Shown here: positions 55,020-62,543 of the stretch, one piece after another
Layout of the letters: every line of letters begins with the position of its first letter
How positions within the stretch are numbered: the stretch's first letter is position 1
Assembly: GCA_037440065.1 (NCBI GenBank)
Contig: JBBIUV010000016.1
Coordinates: 434,001 to 498,000, forward strand
Reading direction: 5' to 3'
Source: UBA1563 sp037440065
GTDB lineage: Bacteria > Bacteroidota > Ignavibacteria > Ignavibacteriales > Ignavibacteriaceae
DNA: 64,000 nt
The notes under the pieces: model-generated
The model's database searches: none
Told to the model about the DNA's origin: nothing
Seen by the model: the letters and a program-made list of their open reading frames with translations, nothing else
Position numbers and translations under genes: made by a program

Positions 55020-55865
55020 TTACAATTTGCGAAACACTAGGGTAATCCATTCATCCAGTTGTAATTTATCGATTAAGGTTAGATCCAATTTTGAATATTC
55101 ATTTATTATATCGGTCTCGTCAGAATACAATAAGCCAGACAGAATAATTTCCCCGCCTCTTTTAGTTTTTAATTGAAGTTGATTTGCAATAAAAAGTAAT
55201 ACATCCTTTTGAATATTGGCTAAAACAATATCAAAATTATTTTCAGCGATATTTGCAACTTCAGCTAAGCGAAACTCAACTTGCCCGTAAACATGGTTTT
55301 GATTAATATTCTCAAGTGCGTTTTCATAGCACCATTCATCGTTATCAATTCCCAAAGCGTATTCTGCTCCAAGCAAAACAGAGGCAATTGCCAACACTCC
55401 TGTTCCGGTTCCAACATCAAGAACTTTTGTCTTTTTTTCTATATGTTTTTCGCACATTGAAAGCATTAGCTTTGTCGTTTGGTGCTCTCCGGTCCCGAAA
55501 GACATTTTGGGGTCAATCGTAATTACAATTTCTCCTTCGGAAGGAGAATAATCTCTGAATGAAGGTTTTATAACAATCTTGTCGGTTACCTTAATAACTT
55601 TTAGATTCTTTTCCCATTGTTCATTCCAATTTGTCTCTTCGAACACATTTAGTGAATATTCATATGAATCGAAGTTTTTCTCTTTCTTAAGATACTCTAA
55701 GTAAGTTTTGATTCTTGAGTCGAGGTTATCATGAAATTCAAAACTTAGAACAAGTGAATTGTCAAGCTCAACAATTCCAAGTGGATTTAATTCCCACAGC
55801 AATCCGCTTAATAATTCGATGTTAAAAGGTTCGCACGACACAGTTACTTCACAATAAGATTTCAT
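55020..55865 (-). CDS. prmA: Ribosomal protein L11 methyltransferase (PrmA)
   Basis: PrmA trimethylates ribosomal protein L11. Motif I is LDVGTGTGVLAIAS and the NPPY-equivalent is VLANIQKDVL. The FGTGEHQTT segment preceding motif I is diagnostic. The length of 281 residues is usual. It is the 5'-most gene of the minus-strand group, 80 nt before the lipocalin-like gene. Confidence 0.92.
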   Translation of the reverse strand: MKSYCEVTVSCEPFNIELLSGLLWELNPLGIVELDNSLVLSFEFHDNLDSRIKTYLEYLKKEKNFDSYEYSLNVFEETNWNEQWEKNLKVIKVTDKIVIKPSFRDYSPSEGEIVITIDPKMSFGTGEHQTTKLMLSMCEKHIEKKTKVLDVGTGTGVLAIASVLLGAEYALGIDNDEWCYENALENINQNHVYGQVEFRLAEVANIAENNFDIVLANIQKDVLLFIANQLQLKTKRGGEIILSGLLYSDETDIINEYSKLDLTLIDKLQLDEWITLVFRKL

Positions 55866-55989
55866 TATCTCTCCAAAAATAGTTGTTCAAGTCAAGATTA
55901 TTATTTAGATTAGGTCTAAATAATAATAGTATTTTATTTGTTATATCTAAATTCGAAAATAAATCATCATCAATTTAAAGGATTCCTTC
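55866..55989. promoter_or_regulatory. Divergent region between prmA and the barrel-like gene
   Basis: These 124 nt separate divergent genes and are AT-rich, with a short direct repetition of TTATTTAGATTAGG-like sequence around 55899-55925. Both promoters are expected here. Confidence 0.35.
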
Positions 55990-56775
55990 ATGAAAAACAT
56001 TCTCTTGTACACATTTATGCTGCTGTTCACTTGCACATCAACTATACTACATGCAGATAGAAGATATTTTGGGAGATCTTATTTAGCAAATACGTTACCG
56101 GCTAAAGCGTTCGAGTTTGAGTTATGGAATACTGCACGAATTGGAAAAGCTGATGGATATTTTTATCGCTTTCAACCGCGGATGGAATTTGAATATGGTA
56201 TTACCGATAGACTGACCACTTCGTTTTATATGAATTTTGACAGTAAACAAATTGAAAGTGCGATTTCATCTTCAAAAGAATTTGGATTTGACGGAACTGC
56301 GATCGAATTTCGATATCGTTTAACTGAACTCGGCGAATTAGCTGTTGATCCAGCTCTTTATTTTGAACTAACATATGTAGGATCAGAAATTGAATACGAA
56401 TCAAAGTTAATTTTATCAAAAAGAATAGGAAATATTGTAACAGCTGTAAATTTTAATGGGGAAATTGGAAGAGATGTAATCGCAAATAAACACGAAACAA
56501 GCTTTGAAATTACGGGTGGAATCGGGTATGATATTACCTCAACATTTGCAGTAGGAATAGAAATTAAAAACCATTCAAAATTTGATGATATTTACGGAAA
56601 GAAAGCAAATTCAGCATTATTTATTGGACCATCGATTAATTTATTAACCGACAGATTCTATTTTACCTTCAACTTTTTAACTCAGGTAACAGGGTCTCCA
56701 GTTGTTAAATCCGGTTTGGACTTAGTTGGTCATGAAAAGTATGAGATTAGAACAATACTCGGAATCGAATTATGA
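55990..56775 (+). CDS. Exported beta-barrel-like protein of unknown function
   Basis: A signal peptide (ILLYTFMLLFTCTSTILHA) is followed by 235 residues of alternating polar/apolar strands (FEFELWNTARIGKADGYFY, TDRLTTSFYMNFDSKQIESA) that look like an outer-membrane barrel of ~10 strands. There is no known enzyme motif. Its stop overlaps the next gene by 4 nt, so it is coupled to a small cytochrome lipoprotein; together they could be an outer-membrane electron or metal pathway. Confidence 0.6.
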   Translation: MKNILLYTFMLLFTCTSTILHADRRYFGRSYLANTLPAKAFEFELWNTARIGKADGYFYRFQPRMEFEYGITDRLTTSFYMNFDSKQIESAISSSKEFGFDGTAIEFRYRLTELGELAVDPALYFELTYVGSEIEYESKLILSKRIGNIVTAVNFNGEIGRDVIANKHETSFEITGGIGYDITSTFAVGIEIKNHSKFDDIYGKKANSALFIGPSINLLTDRFYFTFNFLTQVTGSPVVKSGLDLVGHEKYEIRTILGIEL

Positions 56776-57053
56776 AATTAGTTTTTATCTGGATTCTTTT
56801 TAATTTTGTTTTCATCGGGTGTTCAACAGAAAATTCGAGTAAGCAAGGGAACGGAATTTTTACAGGAGAGCAGATGTACAAAGAAAAGTGCGGTGGATGC
56901 CATGCGCTTTATCAAAGAGAAAAATTCGTAAGTGGAGATTGGGACACTATAATTATACGTATGGAAAAGAAAGCTCGGCTCAATGATTATCAGAGTAAGT
57001 TAATACGGGAATATCTTGTTTTTCAAACTGATTCCCTAAAGGGCAGAGATTAG
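56772..57053 (+). CDS. Small monohaem cytochrome c lipoprotein
   Basis: A lipobox (FVFIGC) at the N-terminus and one haem site CGGCH (KEKCGGCHALYQ) in 93 residues. No axial methionine in a standard spot is obvious; the fold after the haem is short. It overlaps the barrel-like gene by 4 nt. It is likely a periplasm-facing lipoprotein. Confidence 0.75.
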   Translation: MKLVFIWILFNFVFIGCSTENSSKQGNGIFTGEQMYKEKCGGCHALYQREKFVSGDWDTIIIRMEKKARLNDYQSKLIREYLVFQTDSLKGRD

Positions 57054-57132
57054 TTTTTAAGAATTGTTTTGTGGATAAGTTCGTTTACATTAATTTGAAC
57101 GCAATAATTCATTAAATTGAAGGAACTATCGC

Positions 57133-58476
57133 ATGGCATCGGTTGAACAGCTATTAACAAAGATCAGTGATTTTATTTGGGGTTATCCTTTATTAATTCT
57201 TCTCTTTGGAACGCATATTTATTTAACTTTTCGGTTGAAGTTTATTCAAAGATTTATAGGTAAGGGAATTAAAATATCTTTATCTAAAAAGAAAGAAGGG
57301 GAAGGGGACATAAGCCAATTTGGGGCTCTTACCACTGCATTAGCTGCTACAATCGGCACGGGAAATATAGTTGGAGTTGCAACAGCAGTTGCCGCCGGCG
57401 GACCTGGCGCTGTTTTATGGATGTGGCTCACTGGTGTTTTCGGAATCGCTACCAAATATTCGGAAGCACTTCTATCTGTAAAATACCGTGTACAAAATAA
57501 GGAAGGAGAATATTCAGGCGGACCGATGTACGTGCTCGAGCGAGGTTTAAACATGAAGTGGCTTGCTGTATTATTCGCTGCATTCACATCAGTAACAGCC
57601 TTTGGTATCGGAAGCATGGTTCAGGCTAATTCAATTTCTTCCCTTGTCTCATCTTCATTCAATATTTCTCCATGGATAACGGGAATCATTTTAATGGTTT
57701 TAACCGCTGTTGTTATTATCGGCGGAATTAAATCGATTGCGAATGTTTGCGAAAAGTTAGTGCCATTCATGGCAATATTTTATGTACTTGGTTGTATTAT
57801 CATTCTGGTAATTAATTATACTACATTACCACATACAATAGGGTTGATCTTCTCAAGTGCATTTTCTGGGCATGCAGTAATTGGGGGCTTTGCAGGTGCG
57901 ACAATCAAAGAAGCAATACGTTATGGAATTGCAAGAGGATTGTTTTCAAATGAATCGGGTTTAGGAAGCGCACCAATTGTTGCCGCAGCCGCACAGACGA
58001 AAAATCCTGTTCGACAAGCTTTGGTTTCATCAACAGGTACATTTTGGGATACTGTTGTTGTTTGCGCTATGACTGGTTTGGTTGTTGTTAAATCTGGTGA
58101 ATGGATAAACGGATTAAACGGAGCGATGTTAACACAAAAGGCTTTTGCAGATATTCCGATCATTGGTCCGATAATATTAACAGTTGGTTTGTTAACCTTT
58201 GTTTTCTCAACGATTCTGGGATGGTCTTATTATGGAGAGAAAGCCGCAGAATATTTGTTTGGTTCAAGAATAATAAAACCTTACCGCTGGGCATGGGTTG
58301 TTTCTGTGCTTGTCGGTTCCGTACTCTCTTTGCATATTGTTTGGACTTTTGCAGACATTACCAATGCGCTAATGGCAATCCCCAATTTAGTCGCCCTTCT
58401 TCTCTTAAGTAAAGTTATTGTAGAAGAAACAAAAACTCATTTGTGGGATAATAAATCAAAAGATTTGGATTTGTAA
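57133..58476 (+). CDS. Alanine/glycine:cation symporter (AGCS family)
   Basis: A 447-residue, ~11-helix transporter with the family signatures ALAATIGTGNIVGVATAVAA near residue 70, GGPMYVLERG, and RGLFSNESGLGSAPIVAAAA. It should take up alanine or glycine with sodium or protons. A hairpin terminator follows at once. Confidence 0.93.
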   Translation: MASVEQLLTKISDFIWGYPLLILLFGTHIYLTFRLKFIQRFIGKGIKISLSKKKEGEGDISQFGALTTALAATIGTGNIVGVATAVAAGGPGAVLWMWLTGVFGIATKYSEALLSVKYRVQNKEGEYSGGPMYVLERGLNMKWLAVLFAAFTSVTAFGIGSMVQANSISSLVSSSFNISPWITGIILMVLTAVVIIGGIKSIANVCEKLVPFMAIFYVLGCIIILVINYTTLPHTIGLIFSSAFSGHAVIGGFAGATIKEAIRYGIARGLFSNESGLGSAPIVAAAAQTKNPVRQALVSSTGTFWDTVVVCAMTGLVVVKSGEWINGLNGAMLTQKAFADIPIIGPIILTVGLLTFVFSTILGWSYYGEKAAEYLFGSRIIKPYRWAWVVSVLVGSVLSLHIVWTFADITNALMAIPNLVALLLLSKVIVEETKTHLWDNKSKDLDL

Positions 58477-58480
58477 TAAA

Positions 58481-58510
58481 AAAGCCGGCTCAAGTAAATG
58501 AGACGGCTTT
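58481..58510. terminator. Bidirectional terminator between the AGCS gene and tRNA-Ser(GGA)
   Basis: AAAGCCG-G-CTCA pairs with TGAG-A-CGGCTTT with one mismatch and a 6-nt loop. On the plus strand it is followed by ATATTTT; on the minus strand the stem runs into TTTTTTATT, so it can also end the tRNA transcript. Confidence 0.8.
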
Positions 58511-58518
58511 ATATTTTG

Positions 58519-58605
58519 CGGAAGGGGTGGGATTCGAACCCACGGTACCCTTGCGGGTACACTACCTTTCCAGGGTAGCCAGTTCAACCACTCCTGCACC
58601 CGTCC
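58519..58605 (-). tRNA. tRNA-Ser(GGA)
   Basis: Read on the minus strand: acceptor GGACGGG, anticodon stem CTACC/GGTAG with loop CTGGAAA (anticodon GGA), a long variable arm TGTACCCGCAAGGGTACC, T arm GTGGG-TTCGAAT-CCCAC, acceptor 3' strand CCCTTCC, discriminator G. The CCA is not encoded. The long variable arm fits serine. The fourth acceptor pair is C:U, a mismatch. Confidence 0.93.
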
Positions 58606-58751
58606 GAAAATTTATTTTGACGGTGCAAATATAATTTTTTTTGACCTTCTTTCCCAATATTTATTCACCTTTCAACAGATTCCTCACTAAAAAATTTCTG
58701 TATCCCTTAGAAAAGTTTTAAATTGGGGCTTAGATTTACCAAAAAAGTGAA

Positions 58752-59495
58752 ATGGATTATACAATTTTAGAGAAATCGGTTTTAGCTCTCATTTCTGCGT
58801 TACTTGGAGCAGGATTGATATTTTTTGTAAAGCTTGACCATAAAAAGCTTTGCAGTTTGATATCAATTTCTGCAGGTGCCTTACTGGGCGCAGCAGTAAT
58901 CGGAATTTTACCTGAAGCTTCATCAAATCTTTCGGTTGTTCAATTAATATTGTCGACTTTTTCCGGTTATTTACTCTTTTGGGTGATAAGTAAATATTAC
59001 TTTCATGTTTGTCCGGCTTGTTCGGCTTCTCATTTTGACGAAGTTACTACAAAACGGTTTTCTGAGATAGTTCTGCTTTTGTTCACCGCATTGTCTTTCC
59101 ATTCTTTTCTGGATGGATTGGCATTATCTACCGGAGGAATAAGTGAACATGGAAAAGCTAACTCGATTTTACTTGCGGTATTGGCACATAAATTCCCGGA
59201 AGGATTGGCGCTTGCTTCTTTAATGGTAGGTGCTAACTATACAAAAGGGAAAATCCTTAAATATGTATTTTTTGTTGAGTCGGCAACTATACTTGGCGCT
59301 TTGATCGGAGATTTGTTCCTCGCAAAATATTTTAATATGTATTGGCTTGCTTTTGTTGAAGCCCATATTGCCGGAGGATTTGTTTATCTTTCATTCCACG
59401 CTGTGTTTGGTGAGTTACTAAAGAACCATAAAGCACTTGTGATCGTTTCATTTCTTGCCGGGTTATTGATTATCTTTGGGGTAAGCTTAATTTAA
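58752..59495 (+). CDS. ZIP-family metal ion transporter
   Basis: About eight membrane helices in 247 residues. The two metal-site helices are ALSFHSFLDGLAL and LAHKFPEGLALAS, the HxxxD/HxxxE signature of ZIP transporters. A cytoplasmic loop with CPACSAS and histidines may hold an extra metal. It probably imports zinc or iron; the ion is not resolved. Confidence 0.88.
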   Translation: MDYTILEKSVLALISALLGAGLIFFVKLDHKKLCSLISISAGALLGAAVIGILPEASSNLSVVQLILSTFSGYLLFWVISKYYFHVCPACSASHFDEVTTKRFSEIVLLLFTALSFHSFLDGLALSTGGISEHGKANSILLAVLAHKFPEGLALASLMVGANYTKGKILKYVFFVESATILGALIGDLFLAKYFNMYWLAFVEAHIAGGFVYLSFHAVFGELLKNHKALVIVSFLAGLLIIFGVSLI

Positions 59496-59520
59496 TTAGG
59501 AATGTAGAATTAGGAATTAG
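59493..59520 (+). repeat. Four 7-nt tandem units (TAATTAG/GAATTAG) after the ZIP gene
   Basis: TAATTAG, GAATGTA, GAATTAG, GAATTAG; the first unit contains the TAA stop codon of the ZIP gene. The same heptamer family occurs at 1443-1477 and 63240-63267. Confidence 0.75.
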
Positions 59521-59572
59521 GTATTCCGAATAAGTAGATACTTGCCATGGCAAGCATCTACAAAACATAAAC

Positions 59573-59661
59573 GGAGAGATGGCAGAGCGGTTGAATGCGG
59601 CAGTCTCGAAAACTGTTATACTGGGTAACCGGTATCGAGAGTTCGAATCTCTCTCTCTCCG
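59573..59661 (+). tRNA. tRNA-Ser(CGA)
   Basis: Acceptor GGAGAGA pairs fully with TCTCTCC at 59654-59660, discriminator G59661. Anticodon loop CTCGAAA has CGA at 59607-59609. The variable arm is long (TATACTGGGTAACCGGTATC) and the T loop is TTCGAAT. CCA is not encoded. Its 3' 70 nt recur 482 nt downstream. Confidence 0.95.
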
Positions 59662-59669
59662 CAAACAGG

Positions 59670-59704
59670 AAAACCCTTAGAACTTTTAGTTTTAAGGGTT
59701 TTTT
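59670..59704 (+). terminator. Terminator after tRNA-Ser(CGA)
   Basis: AAAACCCTTA pairs with TAAGGGTTTT (10 bp) and a T-run follows. A hairpin of the same plan but different bases follows the duplicated tRNA fragment at 60148-60182. Confidence 0.8.
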
Positions 59705-59754
59705 CATTTTAAATTGAATGATCAGTGATCGACCTTACAAGCAAGGAGTAAAAT

Positions 59755-60012
59755 ATGTTTTATATCTATGTTTTGTGGAGTGAAAGAATAAGGAAAAGGT
59801 ATGTCGGATACACCTCCGATATCACAAAACGAATACATGAGCATAACAACGGAAATTCTAAGTTCACAAAAGGTGGAGTTCCTTGGAAGTTGGTATACAG
59901 TGAAGAGTTATCTTCTAAGGCAGAAGCAACGAAAAGAGAAAAGTATTTAAAATCTGGGGCAGGAAGAAAGTGGCTAGATGAAAATGTTGGAAATGGAAAA
60001 TCCTCTGAATAA
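59755..60012 (+). CDS. Small GIY-YIG nuclease-domain protein
   Basis: Eighty-five residues that are almost only the GIY-YIG core: FYIYVLWSE, RYVGYTSDITKRIHEHNNG with the catalytic arginine, and a later glutamate in the SEELSSKAEATKREKYLK region. It is of the UvrC-like/YhbQ single-domain class. It lies between a complete tRNA-Ser gene and a copy of its 3' part, so it may be the cargo or the mover of that small island. Confidence 0.88.
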   Translation: MFYIYVLWSERIRKRYVGYTSDITKRIHEHNNGNSKFTKGGVPWKLVYSEELSSKAEATKREKYLKSGAGRKWLDENVGNGKSSE

Positions 60013-60025
60013 AATACAAGCGGTT

Positions 60026-60074
60026 TGAGCCAAAGGCTCATCAGCCTCTGGCGGACTTGTCAGCCTCTGGCTGA
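60026..60074. repeat. Three 15-nt palindromes of the TCAGCC-NNN-GGCTGA type
   Basis: TGAGCC-AAA-GGCTCA (60026-60040), TCAGCC-TCT-GGCGGA (60041-60055, imperfect) and TCAGCC-TCT-GGCTGA (60060-60074). The last ends at the base before the tRNA copy. A fourth perfect copy, TCAGCC-AGA-GGCTGA, is at 62391-62405. Confidence 0.75.
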
Positions 60075-60144
60075 GAATGCGGCAGTCTCGAAAACTGTTA
60101 TACTGGGTAACCGGTATCGAGAGTTCGAATCCCTCTCTCTCCGC
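60075..60144 (+). pseudogene. Duplicated 3' part of tRNA-Ser(CGA)
   Basis: These 70 nt match 59593-59662 with a single T-to-C change in the T stem. The acceptor 5' strand and D arm are missing, replaced by a palindrome, so it cannot fold as a tRNA. Confidence 0.85.
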
Positions 60145-60147
60145 AGT

Positions 60148-60182
60148 AAAATCCTTTAGACTTAATTGTTTAAAGGATTTTT
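60148..60182 (+). terminator. Terminator after the tRNA-Ser fragment
   Basis: AAAATCCTTTA pairs with TAAAGGATTTT (11 bp) and T-rich sequence follows. The 14 nt around its end (TTTTAAATTG) match the region after the first terminator. Confidence 0.75.
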
Positions 60183-60225
60183 AGTTTTAAATTGTCCATC
60201 ATTAATAAACTTTTTTTGAGTAAGT

Positions 60226-61011
60226 ATGAATCTCTTCGATCTTCACAAACCAATTATCGGGATGATCCATGTGGATGCACTGCCCGGCACACCAAAATAT
60301 AAAGGAAGTATAAAATCAATTATTAAAAAAGCAGTTGATGAAGCAAAACTTTATCAATCGCTTGGTATACCGGTATTAATGATTGAGAACATGCATGATG
60401 TTCCTTACCTCAATCGCAATGTTGGTCCCGAGGTTACGGCAACAATGACAGCGATACTTTTTGAAATTAAAAAACAGATCGATCTTCCTCTTGGTATTCA
60501 AATACTTGCTGGTGCAAATAAAGATGCAATCGCTGCGGCACACACTGCCGGCGCTGAATTTATTCGTGCTGAAGGATTTGTATTTGCGCACGTTGCGGAT
60601 GAAGGAACATTTAACTCCGATGCGGGAGAACTGCTTAGATATAGAAAACAGTTAGGTGCCGAAAATATTTTAATATTTACCGACATCAAAAAGAAGCATA
60701 GTTCGCACAGCATTACTGCCGATACCGATATAGTTGATACGGCAAAAGCCGCAGAGTTCTTTTTGAGCGACGGCGTTATTATAACAGGTAGCAGTACAGG
60801 AAGTGAACCTTCATTAGAAGAAATTAAATCAGTTAAAGAGAAAGTCAGTATTCCCGTTCTTGCAGGTTCCGGAATTACTGCAGAAAATATTAAAGCATAC
60901 CATGAGTATTGCGATGCGTTGATTATCGGTTCTTACTTTAAGCAAGAAGGGAAGTGGTCCAATCCGATCGACTCCGAAAGAGTTAAAAAGGTATTGGATA
61001 AGATCAAATAA
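60226..61011 (+). CDS. BtpA-family TIM-barrel protein
   Basis: The protein opens with KPIIGMIHVDALPGTPKYKG, has MIENMHDVPY and FIRAEGFVFAHVADEG, and closes with a GSGITAENIKAYHEYCDALI phosphate-binding-like loop. These are family marks of BtpA, first linked to photosystem I in cyanobacteria but widespread in non-phototrophs. No photosynthesis genes are in the window. The reaction is unknown. Confidence 0.88.
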   Translation: MNLFDLHKPIIGMIHVDALPGTPKYKGSIKSIIKKAVDEAKLYQSLGIPVLMIENMHDVPYLNRNVGPEVTATMTAILFEIKKQIDLPLGIQILAGANKDAIAAAHTAGAEFIRAEGFVFAHVADEGTFNSDAGELLRYRKQLGAENILIFTDIKKKHSSHSITADTDIVDTAKAAEFFLSDGVIITGSSTGSEPSLEEIKSVKEKVSIPVLAGSGITAENIKAYHEYCDALIIGSYFKQEGKWSNPIDSERVKKVLDKIK

Positions 61012-61776
61012 AAGTTTGACGATCGGTGGGATAAAGATGAATGGATGAATGTTTCCATACAACGGTCGAAACGGAGTTTCAATCTACGAGTAATAGATGA
61101 TGTAAAAGATTATGATCAAGATTATGCTTACGATTAACAATGTTTTTGGGTAAAGCGGATTAATAAATAGATTTAATTTTATTTATTGTTAGCGCAAAAT
61201 AGTTCTTGCTTAGTGTACATTTGGTATTTAATTTTACAACAGTAAAGGCCAACATAAAGTGCCGATACAATTTGTTCCTTGAATAGTTGAATCTTTCCCG
61301 GTTGTTTTTATTTAGATAATTGAATTTGTGGTGTTTTTTCTTTGTACCTTTTGGCAAACTACTAAGGTGTGGAAAAAGCCTGATTGGGGCGTTCTATTCT
61401 CTTACTACATTGGAGGCGCTAAGCGTATCTTTTGTTAGATCATTTTGCTTAAAAGGGAAGATTTCTTCTATGACGGTTGATGTGGTATGTTTGATGGATA
61501 ATGGTTAATGGTTGAGGGGATACTATTATTCGTTAAGCAAACAAAATACATGTACCCGTTTAATTGTATGCTTGATTAATCGATTGGTCTAATCAAACGC
61601 TGCAGTTGTTCATTTCTTAACATCACATTTCATTTTCATTTCTATAAAAATATTCCCGTTAGCAATTACACACAAGCTGGTTATTCATCAGTAGTCATTT
61701 GTCATTGGTCAGTATAAATCAGCGATGGTTTTTGTAAGGTAAATCATGTGGATCAATTTCTAAGTATTACCGGAAG

Positions 61777-62113
61777 ACTTTCTGTGCGATGATTAGTACT
61801 CCGCAGATAGAACTAAAGATTATCTGTAAGAAAAAAAGGATTTGTAAGTATCCGTGAAGGACTTTCTGTACGTAAAAAAAGACTCCGAAGTATCAGCAAA
61901 AGAGTTTCTGTACAAAGAAAAAGACTCGGAAGTAACAGAAAAGGAGTTTCCGTTCAAAGAAAAGAACTTCGAAGTAACGAAAAAGGAGTTTCCGTAAAAA
62001 GAAAAGTGTTCTGAAGTAGCATAAAAGTACTCGTAAGTAACAGAAAAGGACTTTCCGTACAAAAAAAGTGCTTGTAAGGAGTAAAAAAGGGGTTTCCGGG
62101 TTTCGGGAAAGTA
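61777..62113. repeat. Tandem array with a 42-nt period (21-nt half period)
   Basis: The core A[CG]TTTC[CT]GT-like element begins at 61777, 61819 (diverged), 61861, 61903, 61945 and 61987, exactly 42 nt apart each time, then at 62050 (63 nt) and about 62091. Between cores are A-runs and a GAAGTA element. The units vary in sequence but the phase is kept. The minus strand is open from 62062 to 61820 and would encode degenerate 14-residue repeats of the kind NSFSVTSESFSLYR. Confidence 0.75.
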
Positions 62114-62292
62114 GAATTTAGAGTCAGAAAAGCATATTCTTAGTACATTAATATGCTAAAATAAGCTAAAAACGTACTTTTAGCGTTAGTTTTGGGCTGC
62201 GACTATTAACGGTCGGGTTAGTAAACTGCAAATTTGGAAGATTCGCTAAAAATGGAGTGATAGTAAAATATTAATTTGATTGAAATAGTGAG

Positions 62293-62372
62293 CTTTGTGA
62301 AAATCTTTGTGCTCATTGTGGTTAGCTTTTTTTACCACAAAGTTCACAATGGGAAACACAAAGGGCACAAAG
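62293..62372. repeat. Imperfect inverted repeat of CTTTGTG/CACAAAG heptamers
   Basis: Left arm: CTTTGTG at 62293 and 62305, CATTGTG at 62314. Right arm: CACAAAG at 62336, CACAATG at 62345, CACAAAG at 62357 and 62366. A T-run of 7 sits in the loop. The pairing is imperfect because the spacing differs. Confidence 0.6.
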
Positions 62373-62390
62373 TTAGATTAAGTGTAAGAT

Positions 62391-62405
62391 TCAGCCAGAG
62401 GCTGA
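62391..62405. repeat. Isolated palindrome TCAGCC-AGA-GGCTGA
   Basis: A perfect 6-bp-stem palindrome with a 3-nt loop, the complement of the unit at 60060-60074. Confidence 0.7.
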
Positions 62406-62543
62406 CAGGGATGATTCAGATAGAGTATTGATGAACAGGGTGATAAGAATGGGTATGAGAAAGGCATAGAGATAAAATGGGAAAAATAATCAATTTATTA
62501 TAGCTAAGTAGATTGCATTATCAACAAATATAAAGGTGGTACA

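Larger units (their letters stand above)
59593..60144 (+). mobile_element. Candidate mini-island bounded by tRNA-Ser 3' direct repeats
   Basis: A 70-nt direct repeat (59593-59662 and 60075-60144, one mismatch) bounds one GIY-YIG nuclease gene and three short palindromes. Duplication of a tRNA 3' segment around foreign DNA is the usual mark of tRNA-targeted integration, but no integrase is present. Confidence 0.4.
61012..62543. other. 1.5-kb gap without a recognisable gene, rich in short repeats
   Basis: It begins with a 123-nt frame (61015-61137) that continues in the BtpA frame after its stop codon and encodes an acidic stretch ending in DYDQDYAYD; this may be a broken gene end. Heptamers GGATAAT/GGTTAAT occur at 61496-61516 and GTCATTT/GTCATTG at 61694-61714. 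The 42-nt array is at 61777-62113, an imperfect CACAAAG inverted repeat at 62293-62372, and a palindrome at 62391-62405. Short frames at 61160-61357 (minus) and 61320-61508 (plus) lack family features. Confidence 0.7.

Noticed and set aside
60075..60144. A second functional tRNA-Ser
   Set aside because: The 5' acceptor strand and D arm are absent and one T-stem pair is broken.
61160..61357. A 65-residue minus-strand frame that looked like a transposase end
   Set aside because: The similarity was only a general pattern of basic and aromatic residues; no catalytic motif or terminal inverted repeats.
61320..61508. A 62-residue plus-strand frame in the gene-poor stretch
   Set aside because: No ribosome site or family motif; composition like translated AT-rich non-coding DNA.
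61820..62062. An 80-residue minus-strand frame over the 42-nt array
   Set aside because: No convincing ribosome site, degenerate repeat content, and the phase of the array explains the open frame. Kept only as an alternative under the array findings.
61777..62113. The array as a CRISPR
   Set aside because: The units are contiguous and all vary; there are no constant repeats separated by unique spacers, and no cas genes are present.
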